A DNA stretch of 64,000 bases from Deltaproteobacteria bacterium (GCA_022711595.1 JAKLET010000017.1:18425-82424); one strand, 5' to 3'. Shown: positions 35,051 to 44,414, counted from the first letter of the stretch. Translations and numbers: made by a program. Notes: generated by a model from the sequence alone, not told the origin.

Positions 35051-37699
35051 ATGGGCGGGCGAGGTACAAAAGACACAGTTCGCTTGTTGAAACCGCTTGT
35101 TTTCATTGCCATCCTTGCGTGTATTTCCATTGCTGCATTTCTCTTGATATATCAGTACTGGATGAGTTCCCTTTCTGAGCGGGTCGAGGCCCAGCACCGC
35201 CAGGACCTCGTGCAGATCGTCACGATAGCGCATAACGCCGTGAAGCCCATAGTGACAAGGGTCCGCTCCGGAGAGCTTGCAGCACCGGAAGGGCTGCGGC
35301 GTATAAGGGAGCTGGTCAGGACGATGACCTATAAGGATGAATACGGCAACAATTATGTATTCATGAGCGCATATGACGGAACGATGCTGGTCCAGCCTTA
35401 TGAGCCTGACAAGGAAATGACGGACCAGTGGGATCTCAAGGATGCCTACGGGGTCTATATCATCAGGGAACTCGTCGGGGCGGCCAGGGCGAACCCTGCG
35501 GGATCCTTTGTAAAATATCACTATCACCTGCCCGGTGTTCACAGGACCCAGGAGAAACTGGCTTACGTGGTGGGCATCCCCGAGCTTTCATGCTATATAG
35601 GCACCGGCATGTACATGCAGCGTGCTGTTCTTGAGCAAAAAGCGATCTTGAAAAAGGTCCAGTATGGTTCCATCGGACTCCTGCTTGCCATCCTCATTCC
35701 CGTTTCGGTGTCGGCCGTTTTTATCGTGAACCGCAACCGGCTTTTGATGGCGCAGATCGGGATGCGCCAGAAGGTTGAAGAGGAACTGAAAAAGAGCGAA
35801 GAGCGCTGGCAGTTCGCCCTGGAAGGGGCGGGAGACGGGTTGTGGGATTGGAACGCTCAAACGAACGAGGTCTATTTTTCAAAGCAATGGAAGGCGATGC
35901 TTGGTTTCGAAGAGGGCGAGATAGGCGATAAGCTCGATGACTGGGACAGGCTTCTTCATCCCGACGACCGGGAACGTGTGTATGCGGAGATCGGCAAACA
36001 TTTCGACGGCAGCTCGCCTGTGTATTTCAGCGAGTATCGTATGCGGTGCAAGGACGGTGCATACAAGTGGATACTGGACCGCGGCAAGATCATGAGCACG
36101 ACACAGGACAACAAACCGCTTCGTGTTATCGGTACCCATACGGACATCACCGAGCACAAGAGACTGGAAGAACTTCTCAGGACGGAGAAGGAAACCCTTT
36201 TGTCCATACTGCACAGCTCGCCTTATGGCATTTTTTTAATAGACTCCGACGGAACGATCCTTCTCGTTAACCCCGAGGCGTATAATATTACCGGCTACAC
36301 ACAGGAGGATATGCCGACAGGGAGCATCCTGTTCGATAAGCTCTATCCTGATCCTGCGTACCGCAAAAACGTTATCCGGACATGGAAAGAGGATGTTTCC
36401 AGGAAGAACCTTTTCAGGGTGTTCAATATCCGAAGCAAGGAAGGGACGGTCAAGGAAGTGGAGTTCAGGACCTTTCTGCTGCCTGATGGAAAGGCGGTCA
36501 CCATGTTCCTGGACATAAGCGAGCGCAAGCGCGCCGAAGAGGAGAAGAAAAGCCTCGAGTCCCAACTCCTGCAGGCCCAGAAGATGGAGGCCGTGGGTAC
36601 CCTGGCGGGCGGCATCGCGCATGATTTCAACAACATCCTCACGGCGCTTATCGGTTACGGGAATCTCCTCCAATTGAAGATAGACAGAGATGATCCGCTC
36701 AGGGCCTATGTCGACCAGATCCTTGTTTCCTCGGACAAGGCTGCCAATCTTGTCCAGGGCCTTCTCGCGTTCAGCAGAAAGCAATCCATAGAACTGAAGC
36801 CGCAGAAGATCGACGATATCGTACGGGGAATGGAGAAGCTCCTGAAGAGACTTCTAACGGAGGACATAGAATTGAGGATAGATCTGCGTGCCGGAGATAC
36901 CAGGATCATGGCGAATGTCGGTCAGATGGACCAGGTCCTTTTGAACCTCGCAACGAACGCGAGGGACGCCATGCCCAGGGGAGGCCTCCTTGCCATAAGC
37001 ACCCGGGAGGCCGGGACAGACGATGCGTTCTTTGCGGGCTCTCAGGATAATGTACCCGGCCGTTATGTCCTCATTTCGGTGTCCGATAATGGCCATGGCA
37101 TGACGGAGGCGGTCCATGAAAAGATCTTCGATCCTTTTTTCACTACCAAAGAGGTAGGCAAGGGAACGGGACTCGGGCTTTCCATCGTCTACGGTATTGT
37201 GAGGCAGCACAACGGCTATGTGGAGGTTGATAGCGAACCGGAAAAGGGAACGGTTTTCAATATCTATCTTCCCGTGGTCGACGAATCAATGGAAGAAGCG
37301 GCAAAACCGGCCCGGCTTACCATGCAGAAAGGGACGGAAACGGTCCTCATTGCTGAAGACAACCGGGAAGTACTGGACCTTGCGAGGGAGATACTCACGA
37401 TCTCGGGCTATCGTGTGATCGAGGCAACGGATGGTGAGGATGCCCTGCAAATGTTCATGAAGCATAAGGACAGCATTTCGCTTGTTATCCTCGACGTGGT
37501 GATGCCTAAAAAGAACGGGAAAGAGGTGTTCGAGGAGATCAGGAAAGTGAAGCCTGAAATAAAGACCCTCTTTACGAGCGGGTATACCGGCGATATCGTC
37601 CTGGACAAAGGGATCCACGATGAAGAGGTGGATTTTCTCTCAAAACCGCTGATGCCGGATGATCTGCTGAGGAAGGTGCGGCAAATGCTCGACAGATGA
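35051..37699 (+). CDS. Cache-PAS-PAS hybrid sensor histidine kinase
   Basis: 882-residue membrane sensor. TM helices at about 16-38 and 207-228 frame a periplasmic single-Cache-type sensor domain ([26 protein letters not shown]-like segment, GTGMYMQ end). Two PAS domains follow (about 245-370 and 375-495). The HisKA H-box is [13 protein letters not shown] with H524, the ATPase has [14 protein letters not shown] (N box), VSDNGHGM (G1) and [15 protein letters not shown] (G2), and a C-terminal receiver has phospho-acceptor D815 in [11 protein letters not shown]. No response-regulator or target genes are adjacent. It likely senses small organic acids outside the cell, as Cache domains often do (inference). 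Confidence 0.92.
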   Translation: MGGRGTKDTVRLLKPLVFIAILACISIAAFLLIYQYWMSSLSERVEAQHRQDLVQIVTIAHNAVKPIVTRVRSGELAAPEGLRRIRELVRTMTYKDEYGNNYVFMSAYDGTMLVQPYEPDKEMTDQWDLKDAYGVYIIRELVGAARANPAGSFVKYHYHLPGVHRTQEKLAYVVGIPELSCYIGTGMYMQRAVLEQKAILKKVQYGSIGLLLAILIPVSVSAVFIVNRNRLLMAQIGMRQKVEEELKKSEERWQFALEGAGDGLWDWNAQTNEVYFSKQWKAMLGFEEGEIGDKLDDWDRLLHPDDRERVYAEIGKHFDGSSPVYFSEYRMRCKDGAYKWILDRGKIMSTTQDNKPLRVIGTHTDITEHKRLEELLRTEKETLLSILHSSPYGIFLIDSDGTILLVNPEAYNITGYTQEDMPTGSILFDKLYPDPAYRKNVIRTWKEDVSRKNLFRVFNIRSKEGTVKEVEFRTFLLPDGKAVTMFLDISERKRAEEEKKSLESQLLQAQKMEAVGTLAGGIAHDFNNILTALIGYGNLLQLKIDRDDPLRAYVDQILVSSDKAANLVQGLLAFSRKQSIELKPQKIDDIVRGMEKLLKRLLTEDIELRIDLRAGDTRIMANVGQMDQVLLNLATNARDAMPRGGLLAISTREAGTDDAFFAGSQDNVPGRYVLISVSDNGHGMTEAVHEKIFDPFFTTKEVGKGTGLGLSIVYGIVRQHNGYVEVDSEPEKGTVFNIYLPVVDESMEEAAKPARLTMQKGTETVLIAEDNREVLDLAREILTISGYRVIEATDGEDALQMFMKHKDSISLVILDVVMPKKNGKEVFEEIRKVKPEIKTLFTSGYTGDIVLDKGIHDEEVDFLSKPLMPDDLLRKVRQMLDR

Positions 37700-37703
37700 T
37701 AAA

Positions 37704-37802
37704 GACGGCTTGAACCGCTTGAATGCTTGAACGGCTTGAATGGGAAAAACCAGAAGAAACGAACCAGACAAATCGAACAAACCAGATAAACAAAAGAAAC
37801 CG
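37704..37802. repeat. Nonamer arrays between convergent genes
   Basis: Units ACGGCTTGA-ACCGCTTGA-ATGCTTGAA-CGGCTTGAA (37705-37740), then an AACCAGA-type array (37747-37800). It fills the gap between the stops of the kinase (37699) and the minus-strand membrane protein (37813), within 5 and 11 bp of them. Confidence 0.7.
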
Positions 37803-37812
37803 TCGTTTCTTT

Positions 37813-38367
37813 TTACCCGCTGCCTTCCTTGAGGAAAAGGCACATCAGGAAGAGGACGATACTCCCGATGAAGAGTATGCCGGAAAATACGATGCCAAGA
37901 ATGTATCCCACGGCCTGGGCCAGATTTGGTTTCATGAATACGATCCTGTGTTCCCCGTCCTTCGGTTTTGGCGGCCCGAAATTTATGAGTTTAATGGTGT
38001 AGCGGCCCGGGTATGGGAGTTCGAAGCTTTTCATTTCCATACGTATCTTCATAAAACTTGAAGACCTGGAATGGAACAAAGTGACATGTCCCTTTACGGG
38101 AGATCCATCGCTTGCGATGAGCTCGTATTTGACCCCGCCGAACCTGGTCGTGAGAAGGGGGCCCTCGATGCAGAGGACCACATTGCCTGCCTCTGTGAAT
38201 TCAACGTCTTGCTGTTCCACGGCCGGGATGCTCATGATAGTTTTTTCAGCCTTCATGCGGATAACACTTTTGATAAAGAAGACAAGCATCACGACTGCGA
38301 TAACCAGGACAGGTATGGATATCCATACCCCGTTGCGGTAGATGAAGCCGAAGAAGTTCATGCCCAC
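37813..38367 (-). CDS. Hypothetical membrane protein with two terminal TM helices
   Basis: 184 residues (GTG 38367) or 182 (ATG 38361, with GGGG just upstream). Hydrophobic helices at about 13-33 and 149-176 enclose a beta-rich domain of about 110 residues (VVLCIEGPLLTTRFGGVKYEL, GHVTLFHSRSS, YPGRYTIKLINFGPP). It looks like an extracytoplasmic domain held at both ends. I do not recognise a family. Confidence 0.7.
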   Translation of the reverse strand: MGMNFFGFIYRNGVWISIPVLVIAVVMLVFFIKSVIRMKAEKTIMSIPAVEQQDVEFTEAGNVVLCIEGPLLTTRFGGVKYELIASDGSPVKGHVTLFHSRSSSFMKIRMEMKSFELPYPGRYTIKLINFGPPKPKDGEHRIVFMKPNLAQAVGYILGIVFSGILFIGSIVLFLMCLFLKEGSG

Positions 38368-38457
38368 CCCAGATGGCTTTTTGTGTATATCTCAGGGTAT
38401 CAGGGGATGAAGGGTGATGTCAACAGCAAGACAGGTGATGGGTCATAGAATAAGTTT

Positions 38458-38530
38458 ATCTGGTTTCTTTTGTTTCCCCAGTTTCTTTGGCTGGCAAGAC
38501 CGGACAAACCAGACAAACCGTAAAAACGGT
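38458..38530. repeat. Nonamer-array dyad (GTTTC/AAACC type)
   Basis: Left TCTGGTTTC-TTTTGTTTC-CCCAGTTTC, right CGGACAAAC-CAGACAAAC-CGTAAAAAC. It lies in the 306-bp gap between the divergent genes at 38367 and 38674; the rest of that gap holds the pdaD promoter. Confidence 0.65.
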
Positions 38531-38569
38531 ATTATTTTTGAGGAGTTGGGCAAAGTTTGCGATGTTGCC

Positions 38570-38598
38570 TTGAGTCTGCGGCGATATCGTGGTATGCT
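38570..38598 (+). promoter_or_regulatory. Putative promoter of pdaD
   Basis: TTGAGT (38570-38575), a 17-bp spacer and TATGCT (38593-38598). Each box matches four of six consensus bases. The transcript would begin about 70 bp before the ATG. Confidence 0.4.
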
Positions 38599-38673
38599 TG
38601 CTTTCGAGTGTTCACAGCACAAAAGAATACTTAATTCACACGGGAACGGATTTCTCGAAAAGGAGAGCGGGTC

Positions 38674-39216
38674 ATGTATGTCGCAAGCAAGATGATACTC
38701 ACCAAAGGGGTCGGGCAGAACAAGGAAAAGCTGGTGAGTTTCGAACTTGCGTTGCGCAACGCGAAGATAGCCCCTTTTAATATCGTAAAGGTGTCGAGCA
38801 TTTTCCCTCCCCGCTGTGAGATAGTGTCCGTCAACAAAGGGCTTAAGGAACTGACCCCGGGACAGATAGTCCATGCGGTCCTTGCCGAGGCCTCGACCGA
38901 TGAACACCACCGCCTGATAGCCGCCTCCGTCGGCGTTGCCATTCCCAAGGACCGGAACCGTTTCGGATATCTTTCTGAATACCATAGTCACGGAGAAGAC
39001 GAAAAAGCTGCCGGTGACTATTCGGAGGACATCGCCGCCCAGATGCTGGCGACGATCCTCGGGCTCGAGTTCGACGTCAACGAGAGTTATAACAAACGCC
39101 TTGACCAGTGGAAGCTGAGCGACGAGATAGTCCACACGCGCAATATCACGCAGACGAGCGTCGGCAAGAAAGGCGTCTGGACAACCGTCGTGGCGGCAGC
39201 CATACTGGTTCCCTGA
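38674..39216 (+). CDS. pdaD: Pyruvoyl-dependent arginine decarboxylase
   Basis: 180-residue proenzyme. It cleaves itself at the Ser pair S41-S42 in VKVSSIFPP to form the pyruvoyl group, then decarboxylates arginine to agmatine, the start of polyamine synthesis. KMILTKGVGQNKEKLVSFELALRNA and the C-terminal GVWTTVVAAAILVP are family marks. A strong AAGGAG site lies before the ATG. The family is best known from archaea and chlamydiae. A spermidine-synthase-like protein encoded 18 kb away probably does not use its product (see that entry). Confidence 0.94.
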   Translation: MYVASKMILTKGVGQNKEKLVSFELALRNAKIAPFNIVKVSSIFPPRCEIVSVNKGLKELTPGQIVHAVLAEASTDEHHRLIAASVGVAIPKDRNRFGYLSEYHSHGEDEKAAGDYSEDIAAQMLATILGLEFDVNESYNKRLDQWKLSDEIVHTRNITQTSVGKKGVWTTVVAAAILVP

Positions 39217-39417
39217 AAGAACAGCTTTAACCGGGGACACCTCGTTTGCAGTCCCTGAACATCCTGAAAAATAAAGAAATACACGATATTCCGTTTTCCT
39301 TCCTCAATTTCAGTAAAATGACGGTGATAAATCAGGGATTCCCCTATTGTTGAAGATGTCCTCCAGGTCTACACTGTATTTGATATAACAGCCCACTGAA
39401 ACGGAGGTGCTTGACCC

Positions 39418-39588
39418 ATGGGATTCACGCATATATTAATTATTTCTTTCTTTTGTGTCCTGCCGCTTGCCGTCGGGGCAATCCTGGCTGCAAAGTTTTT
39501 GGCGAGGCACAGGGCGTCCCGGGAGCCCCTGATAGCTGCGGGCCCAATGGAAAATCCTTTCCTGCTGGATGACTGGGACCTCAGGTAG
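39418..39588 (+). CDS. Small single-span membrane protein (56 aa)
   Basis: A 56-codon frame with an excellent GGAGGT site 9 bp before the ATG. Residues 4-28 form one transmembrane helix (ILIISFFCVLPLAVGAILAA), followed by a basic segment (RHRASRE) and an acidic tail ending DDWDLR. The layout is plausible for a regulatory small membrane protein. No family recognised. The 190 bp after it contain nothing I can name. Confidence 0.6.
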   Translation: MGFTHILIISFFCVLPLAVGAILAAKFLARHRASREPLIAAGPMENPFLLDDWDLR

Positions 39589-39779
39589 ATCATATCCTTC
39601 AATGTGATATATTGGTCTGCCGCTTTCTATTGCACAGCTTTTAACCTTTGCCGTTCAGGCAGAGAGCGCTTGCACATTGGGGCCTCGAGGGAGAGGCAGT
39701 TTGTACCCCCGGGGCTATGCTGCTGTGATCCGGTTTTTATTTATGTTGAATTACGGGCCGGATGGCCGGAACGGCAGTG

Positions 39780-40103
39780 TCAATCTTCCCGATAATACAG
39801 AGGACAAAGCTCGGAAGAACCGGGAATATAATTGCGGCACACCATGGGCCGTGTTTCGTAGATCTCGCAGGAAAACGAGGAACCCTCCCAGCTGAGATAA
39901 TAACAGCTCGTCACTTTCGCCCCCGACTTGTTGATGATACGGTCACCCGCCCACATCACCTCGTTACTTCTCAACCGGGCAATGATATCATGGCGCCCTT
40001 CTTTTTCCCATCTATCAATATCTTCGGGAGACACGTAGGCGGCCATGTCCACGTGACAGCAGGTGCCGCATCGGCGGCAGGAAATGTCCCTATTCTTTTC
40101 CAC
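39780..40103 (-). CDS. YkgJ family Cys-cluster protein
   Basis: 107 residues from a GTG start. The pattern C9-x2-C12-x2-C15-C16 near the N-terminus and later CEIYETRPMVCRNY and CPLY is the YkgJ (CxxCxxCC) family, thought to bind zinc or an iron-sulfur cluster. The function is unknown. It is on the same strand as three secreted or repeat proteins downstream in coordinate order. Confidence 0.87.
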   Translation of the reverse strand: MEKNRDISCRRCGTCCHVDMAAYVSPEDIDRWEKEGRHDIIARLRSNEVMWAGDRIINKSGAKVTSCYYLSWEGSSFSCEIYETRPMVCRNYIPGSSELCPLYYRED

Positions 40104-40133
40104 TGTTCCATGCCATTTCGTGCTTCCGGCGCA

Positions 40134-40571
40134 TTACTGCTGTTCCGGAAGGATCGCCGCCGGCATGCCGGGGAAACGCTTTTTGAGGCGTTTGAAATAG
40201 CCCGGGCTTCCCAGGCATTCATCATTGTCTTCCTCGGCGCAGGCGATCTCGGCCACCTTCCATTTCGGGCCGCTTTTGCGCAGCAGGGCTGAAACGTCCT
40301 CGTACTGGTTCGCGCCGTCAGCGGACTTCGGGAGTGTTTCGATCCACGCCCAGCCGCCCTGGACCTTCAGGTACTTGACGACAAAGACGGCGTTGATGTG
40401 ATGCAGCTTTTCCATCTCGGCGCGCAGGGCGTCGAGTATGAGCTTTCTCTCGGCCGATCCCGGCGGCGGCGTGAGCACCTGTCCCCGGGGCTCTCCTGCC
40501 GCGGCCACTGATTGCATGGCTGGCAGAAAGAGGATGACCGCGAAGAGGACTAACAGGGCTTTTTTTACCAT
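40134..40571 (-). CDS. Hypothetical secreted protein
   Basis: 145 residues. N-terminal Sec signal MVKKALLVLFAVILFLPAMQSVAAAGE with a likely AAA-GE cleavage. The mature domain has the pattern LDALRAEMEKLHHINAVFVVKYLKVQGGWAWIET and ALLRKSGPKWKVAEIACAEEDN, resembling small periplasmic proteins of unknown role. The start at 40571 is preferred because AAGGGAG lies 9 bp before it; an ATG six codons upstream would include that site in the coding region. It begins 18 bp after the pentapeptide gene. Confidence 0.7.
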   Translation of the reverse strand: MVKKALLVLFAVILFLPAMQSVAAAGEPRGQVLTPPPGSAERKLILDALRAEMEKLHHINAVFVVKYLKVQGGWAWIETLPKSADGANQYEDVSALLRKSGPKWKVAEIACAEEDNDECLGSPGYFKRLKKRFPGMPAAILPEQQ

Positions 40572-40589
40572 ACATTTTCTCCCTTCCAT

Positions 40590-41045
40590 CTATTTTTTCG
40601 TTCCGTCGATCCACGTGGCACCGTTGAGGCAGGTTCCGTTGAGGTCGGCGCCGGCAAGGTTTGCATCGAAAAGATTGGCGCCTGTAAGATCGCTGCCCGC
40701 AAGATCACACCCGGTAAGATTGGCACCGATGAGATTGGCATCGTAAAGATTGGCATCGTGGAGGTTGGCATGTGAAAGGTTGGCTCGTGACAGGTTGGTG
40801 CTGAAGAGGTTGGCACGCGACAGGTCTGCGCGGTACAGGTTGGCACTGAAGAGGTCAGTCCGGGAGAGATCAGCCCGGGAGAGATCAGCCCGGGAGAGAT
40901 CAGCCAGCGAGAGGTTCGCGCGGGATAGATCGGCGCCGTAAAGGTTTTTTCCGGAAAGGTCGGCGCATAAGCCGTCATTCTCGTCATTGAGCCACTTCTC
41001 ATGTTTGGACAGGATGCTCCCCAGCTCTTCTTTGGATATTTCCAT
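40590..41045 (-). CDS. Pentapeptide repeat protein
   Basis: 151 residues. From about residue 27 to 142 the chain is a run of about 22 pentapeptides of the A(D/N)LxR type (ADLSR, ANLFS, ANLYD), which fold as a right-handed quadrilateral beta helix. ATG 41045 has AGGAG 5 bp upstream; the frame extends ten codons further without a site. Some such proteins mimic DNA and inhibit gyrase; nothing here shows a target. Confidence 0.88.
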   Translation of the reverse strand: MEISKEELGSILSKHEKWLNDENDGLCADLSGKNLYGADLSRANLSLADLSRADLSRADLSRTDLFSANLYRADLSRANLFSTNLSRANLSHANLHDANLYDANLIGANLTGCDLAGSDLTGANLFDANLAGADLNGTCLNGATWIDGTKK

Positions 41046-41120
41046 AATACTCCTGTAATGATGTGTATAAAACAATATTACTAACAGACGGGTAATTTAT
41101 CAAATAGATTCAAAAAAACA

Positions 41121-41849
41121 TTATTCGGCATCTTCAAGAAACACTGTTGCCCTGGTGCCTTTCCCCTTCTTCGTTGAGGTCGTAACCTTATGTTCACACA
41201 TTTCATCATACCGGTAGGTTTCGGTGATTTTGGAGCCTGTCAGATAGTTGAAGCTCTCTGCCTTCCCCCCGACACAGCCATCCACATTTTCAATATCTTT
41301 TCCGATCAAGATAAACCGCCGTTTTCCGGAGTCATAACGAAAACGCCACGTCTTGACGGAAAACTCTCGCGAACCGCTCCACTGCCTGACGATAATGACC
41401 CCCTTTTTGATGCCGATGCCAACCATTTCCTTGGCCCCGCCGTATCCCCTGTCTTGAAGGAGACCGCTGTTTGTTCCCGCCAGGGTGAATTCGCCTTTAT
41501 CCTGGCCCAGAAGAACTATCAGGGCGCGGGGTTCATCATCCGCTGCTTCCCTCGAAGCGGTGCCCGGTTTGCCCCGAAAAAGTATGGCGGCCACATCGGG
41601 TATTCCATCACCGTTCAGGTCGCCGCTTGCCTGATTATCGACCGCCCAACCCCCGGGCAGAAAATGGGTCAATGACTTTCCGCGGGCGGGGAGACTCTTC
41701 ACGGGCAATCCTTCCGTTCGGGGCTCGACCGTCCGGCTGGCGCCATCCCTCCCGGAGTCTTTCTTTTGTCCCGATTGATCAGCAAAAAGCATATGTGCGC
41801 AAAGAAAGCCAAAGAGCACTGCAATGATGACCATGACAGGTTTCTTCAT
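41121..41849 (-). CDS. Hypothetical secreted protein with a Ca-binding-like DxNxDG motif
   Basis: 242 residues. A Sec signal peptide covers about residues 1-23 (VLFGFLCAHMLFADQ). After a Lys/Arg/Glu-rich linker comes GDLNGDGIPDVAAILF near residue 76, an EF-hand-like/FG-GAP-type calcium loop, and a beta-rich rest. A promoter and a leader stem-loop precede it (41880-41992). No family recognised. Confidence 0.7.
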   Translation of the reverse strand: MKKPVMVIIAVLFGFLCAHMLFADQSGQKKDSGRDGASRTVEPRTEGLPVKSLPARGKSLTHFLPGGWAVDNQASGDLNGDGIPDVAAILFRGKPGTASREAADDEPRALIVLLGQDKGEFTLAGTNSGLLQDRGYGGAKEMVGIGIKKGVIIVRQWSGSREFSVKTWRFRYDSGKRRFILIGKDIENVDGCVGGKAESFNYLTGSKITETYRYDEMCEHKVTTSTKKGKGTRATVFLEDAE

Positions 41850-41879
41850 GAAAGAGCCTCTCTCTTCTTTTGGTTTGCC

Positions 41880-41904
41880 ATGATCGCCAATTCCCGGCGA
41901 TCAT
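41880..41904 (-). promoter_or_regulatory. Perfect 9-bp inverted repeat in the leader of the 41121-41849 gene
   Basis: ATGATCGCC (41880-41888) and GGCGATCAT (41896-41904) are perfectly complementary around a 7-nt loop. It lies 30 bp before the start codon and downstream of the predicted transcription start, so it could be an RNA hairpin or a protein-binding operator. Confidence 0.55.
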
Positions 41905-41963
41905 ACAGCGGCACGCGTTGCTTCAGTCGGTGTACCTGTCAGAGATGTCCGGCTTTGACTTGT

Positions 41964-41992
41964 CTTATACTCTAAGAGATATTCCTGTTCAA
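41964..41992 (-). promoter_or_regulatory. Sigma-70-type promoter for the 41121-41849 gene
   Basis: Minus strand: TTGAAC (41987-41992), a 17-bp spacer, TATAAG (41964-41969). The leader would be about 108 nt and would contain the 9-bp stem-loop. The rest of the 421-bp gap 41850-42270 holds the flagellin promoter and no gene. Confidence 0.55.
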
Positions 41993-42116
41993 ATCAAGTA
42001 AACTGCTTTGCTGTTAAAGCCCTCGATGACAGCGTGAAAATAAGCTGTTACCGGCAGGTTGTCAAGTTTATGAAATTCAGATCGACGCTTTTTTAAAAAA
42101 ATATCTGGTATTGGCT

Positions 42117-42143
42117 TAATTTATTCCAGTGATCCTTCGATAA
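42117..42143 (+). promoter_or_regulatory. Candidate sigma-28 (FliA) promoter for the flagellin gene
   Basis: TAATTTAT (42117-42124), a spacer of exactly 11 bp, TTCGATAA (42136-42143). The sigma-28 consensus is TAAAGTTT-N11-GCCGATAA; five and six of eight bases match. The leader would be about 120 nt. Confidence 0.5.
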
Positions 42144-42270
42144 ATTAGATATCACCAACCGGCCGGCAACAGGGAACGGTACAAATGGTGAGGAAAATCA
42201 GAGCGACGAATGATCATGGCGGTGCCTCCGGCGGGACCACCGGCGGAGCGAACTTTAAGAGAGGAGAGAA

Positions 42271-43869
42271 ATGGCTTCCGGCCACATATCGTTGACATCG
42301 GGAATGAGGTCTACACTCCTGTCCCTCCAGGGATCGGTCAAACTCCTGGAGCGAACGCAGCAGCGCCTGGCCACGGGCAAGAAGGTCAACTCGGCGGTAG
42401 ATAACCCGACATCGTTCTTCACCGCCCTGTCGTTGTCCAGCCGCGCGTCAACGATCGCAGGCACTAAGGACGCCATAGGCGAAGCGATCCAGACGATCAA
42501 GGCCGCGGACAAGGGCATCGCGGCCATAAGCACGCTGATACAGGCGGCTCGCGGTGTCGCGGAGTCTGCCCTGGGGGCCAGCACGACAGGCGCGGCAACG
42601 GCAACCGGTTCGATAAGCCTGAGCGGGATCGTGGGCAGCAAAGGTGCCGTTCAGCAAAGCTACGATGCTGCGACACTTACGTTGACAGGGCTGCAGGACA
42701 ATAACCCCGGCGGAGACGGTGATTTCATAAACTTGAAAATCGACGGGTTAGGGGGTACCTATCCGGTCGCAGCGGAGTCGGGCGTCCAGGGTTATTACAG
42801 TTTCTTTCTGGATCCCGCGGACATGGACGCGACAGCATTTAATATGGCCAATAAAATCAATTCGATCGATTGGGATTACTGGAAGATAAACGTTAATCCT
42901 AACATGGACGTCTATTACAGGGCAGAATATTTAGGGTCGAACCAGCTGAGGATTACCAAATTCGATTATGCTACCTCCAACCAGCTCGATGTGGAGGCCG
43001 GAGACATCGTGGAGAATCCCGCCAATGCCGGTGACTTCGACCCGCAGATCGCTTCTTATGCACTTCCACTGCCTGCACCGGACACCATCGAAATAGGCGG
43101 GGTTACCTTCACGGCGATCTACTCCGGAGTGCCGGCTGCCGATGAGTTCATAGCGACGACCGGCGACAACGCCGCCACGATGCAGTCGCTGGCAGCGGCC
43201 ATCGAGGCCCACGATTGGTCGGGCGGGGCGTATACCTTCAACGCTTCAGTTTCCGGCGGCACCCTGAACATCGACAAGGTCGACAACACGACCGGCCTGG
43301 CGGCAGACGTCACCGCAGGTGACTTCGACGCTTCCGGTATCATCTGCGGCGGTTCCGGCTCCATGACGCTCGTCCAGAACTCGAGCGAGCTCTCCGCGTA
43401 TCAGGACGAGTACAACGAATTACGGGCCCAGTTGACGACGCTTGCCCGGGACTCCTTCTACAAGGGAACAAATCTTCTGAGCGGCAGCAACATGACCGTG
43501 CGCTTCGAGAACAGCACTCTGACGGTGAACGGGTTCAGCGCTTTGGCTTCCGGCCTGGGCATAACGGAAGCGGCCTGGACCACTGGCGGCAGCATAGACG
43601 GTGATCTCGCGTTGCTGGAAGACGCTCTCGACAGACTGAGGGAGGAATCCTCGAACATGTCCAACAACCTGAGCATCATCTCCGCACGCTTCGATTTTTC
43701 CACGAGCATGATAAACGTTCTGACTGAAGGTTCGGACAAGCTGACGCTGGCGGATACCAGCGAGGAAGGCGCGAACATGCTCATGCTTCAGACACGCCAA
43801 TCCCTCAGCATGAACGCCCTGAGCCTGGCCGCGCAGGCCGCGCAGTCGGTATTGCAATTGTTCTCGTAG
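42271..43869 (+). CDS. fliC: Flagellin
   Basis: 532-residue filament subunit. The N-terminal D0/D1 helices (about 1-150) show RLATGKKVNSAVDNPTSFFTA; the C-terminal D1/D0 (about 385-532) ends with SLAAQAAQSVLQLFS. The middle (about 150-385) is a variable, beta-rich, Asp/Gly/Thr-rich surface domain. The N-terminal motif V-N-S-A-x-D-N-P is that of bacterial flagellins. GAGAGGAGAG lies before the ATG. No other flagellar gene is in the window, so this is an isolated flagellin, perhaps one of several paralogues. A sigma-28-like promoter precedes it. Confidence 0.92.
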   Translation: MASGHISLTSGMRSTLLSLQGSVKLLERTQQRLATGKKVNSAVDNPTSFFTALSLSSRASTIAGTKDAIGEAIQTIKAADKGIAAISTLIQAARGVAESALGASTTGAATATGSISLSGIVGSKGAVQQSYDAATLTLTGLQDNNPGGDGDFINLKIDGLGGTYPVAAESGVQGYYSFFLDPADMDATAFNMANKINSIDWDYWKINVNPNMDVYYRAEYLGSNQLRITKFDYATSNQLDVEAGDIVENPANAGDFDPQIASYALPLPAPDTIEIGGVTFTAIYSGVPAADEFIATTGDNAATMQSLAAAIEAHDWSGGAYTFNASVSGGTLNIDKVDNTTGLAADVTAGDFDASGIICGGSGSMTLVQNSSELSAYQDEYNELRAQLTTLARDSFYKGTNLLSGSNMTVRFENSTLTVNGFSALASGLGITEAAWTTGGSIDGDLALLEDALDRLREESSNMSNNLSIISARFDFSTSMINVLTEGSDKLTLADTSEEGANMLMLQTRQSLSMNALSLAAQAAQSVLQLFS

Positions 43870-44185
43870 CGAGGTCTTTGCAGCTCTTCGGCCTTCTCTT
43901 AAATGCTGTTTAATTATTAAAATGTTGTTTTGCAAGACTTGACGCTGCAATTCCACAAGCCTATCACCTCCTTAAGGGGGGGGGACATCCTGCAGCCCTC
44001 CTGTTTCCGTGTCGACGATGGAGCCTCCCGCGCAGAACTACAAGAAATGACGAGAAGGGTGTTCGTGAAGTTTATTTATTTATTTTCTTGGGAACGTTCC
44101 TTTTGGCCCCCTGAAGGAAAAAACTTTGATCCGAGACACGAATACCTGCTGTTAAATAATTGGACACAGTATTTTGGAAATGTTG
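43870..44185. other. Gap between flagellin and hicB without a credible gene
   Basis: No terminator hairpin or convincing open frame was found; a plus-strand frame at 43930-44190 lacks codon bias and family pattern. A G-rich tract (GGGGGGG) lies near 43977. Base composition shifts toward AT at the right side. Confidence 0.4.
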
Positions 44186-44191
44186 TATAAT
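44186..44191 (+). promoter_or_regulatory. Putative -10 box of the hicBA promoter
   Basis: A perfect TATAAT lies 19 bp before the hicB ATG. TTGGAC is upstream but at 20 bp, longer than optimal. HicB proteins often bind their own promoter, so this region is the likely operator. Confidence 0.4.
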
Positions 44192-44210
44192 TCCGAAAAG
44201 AGGTGGATCT

Positions 44211-44414
44211 ATGAGGATCACAGTTGTATTGGAACCGAGCGAAGAGGGTGGCTACACAGCCATAGCCCCTTCCCTGCCCGGGTGCATCAGCGAAGGGAAC
44301 AACAAAGAAGAGGCCTTAAAGAACATAAAAGAGGCCATAGAGCTATATCTGGAATCGGTTGAGGACGATAGGGTTTTTACTGAGAACTCCGAGATCGTCG
44401 AACTGGCCGTATGA
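44211..44414 (+). CDS. hicB: HicB family antitoxin
   Basis: 67 residues. The partial RNase H-like HicB fold is seen as MRITVVLEPSEEGGYTAIAPSLPGCISEGNNKEEALKNIKEAIELYLE. It has no obvious C-terminal DNA-binding domain, as in the short HicB forms. ATG 44211 has AAGAGGTGG upstream; the longer frame from 44160 crosses the predicted promoter. It overlaps hicA by four bases, with the antitoxin first. Confidence 0.9.
   Translation: MRITVVLEPSEEGGYTAIAPSLPGCISEGNNKEEALKNIKEAIELYLESVEDDRVFTENSEIVELAV

Noticed and set aside
37723..38061. Open frame with NQTNRTNQINK-type repeats
   Set aside because: Same artefact: 9-bp units read as three codons. It runs antisense into the membrane protein gene.
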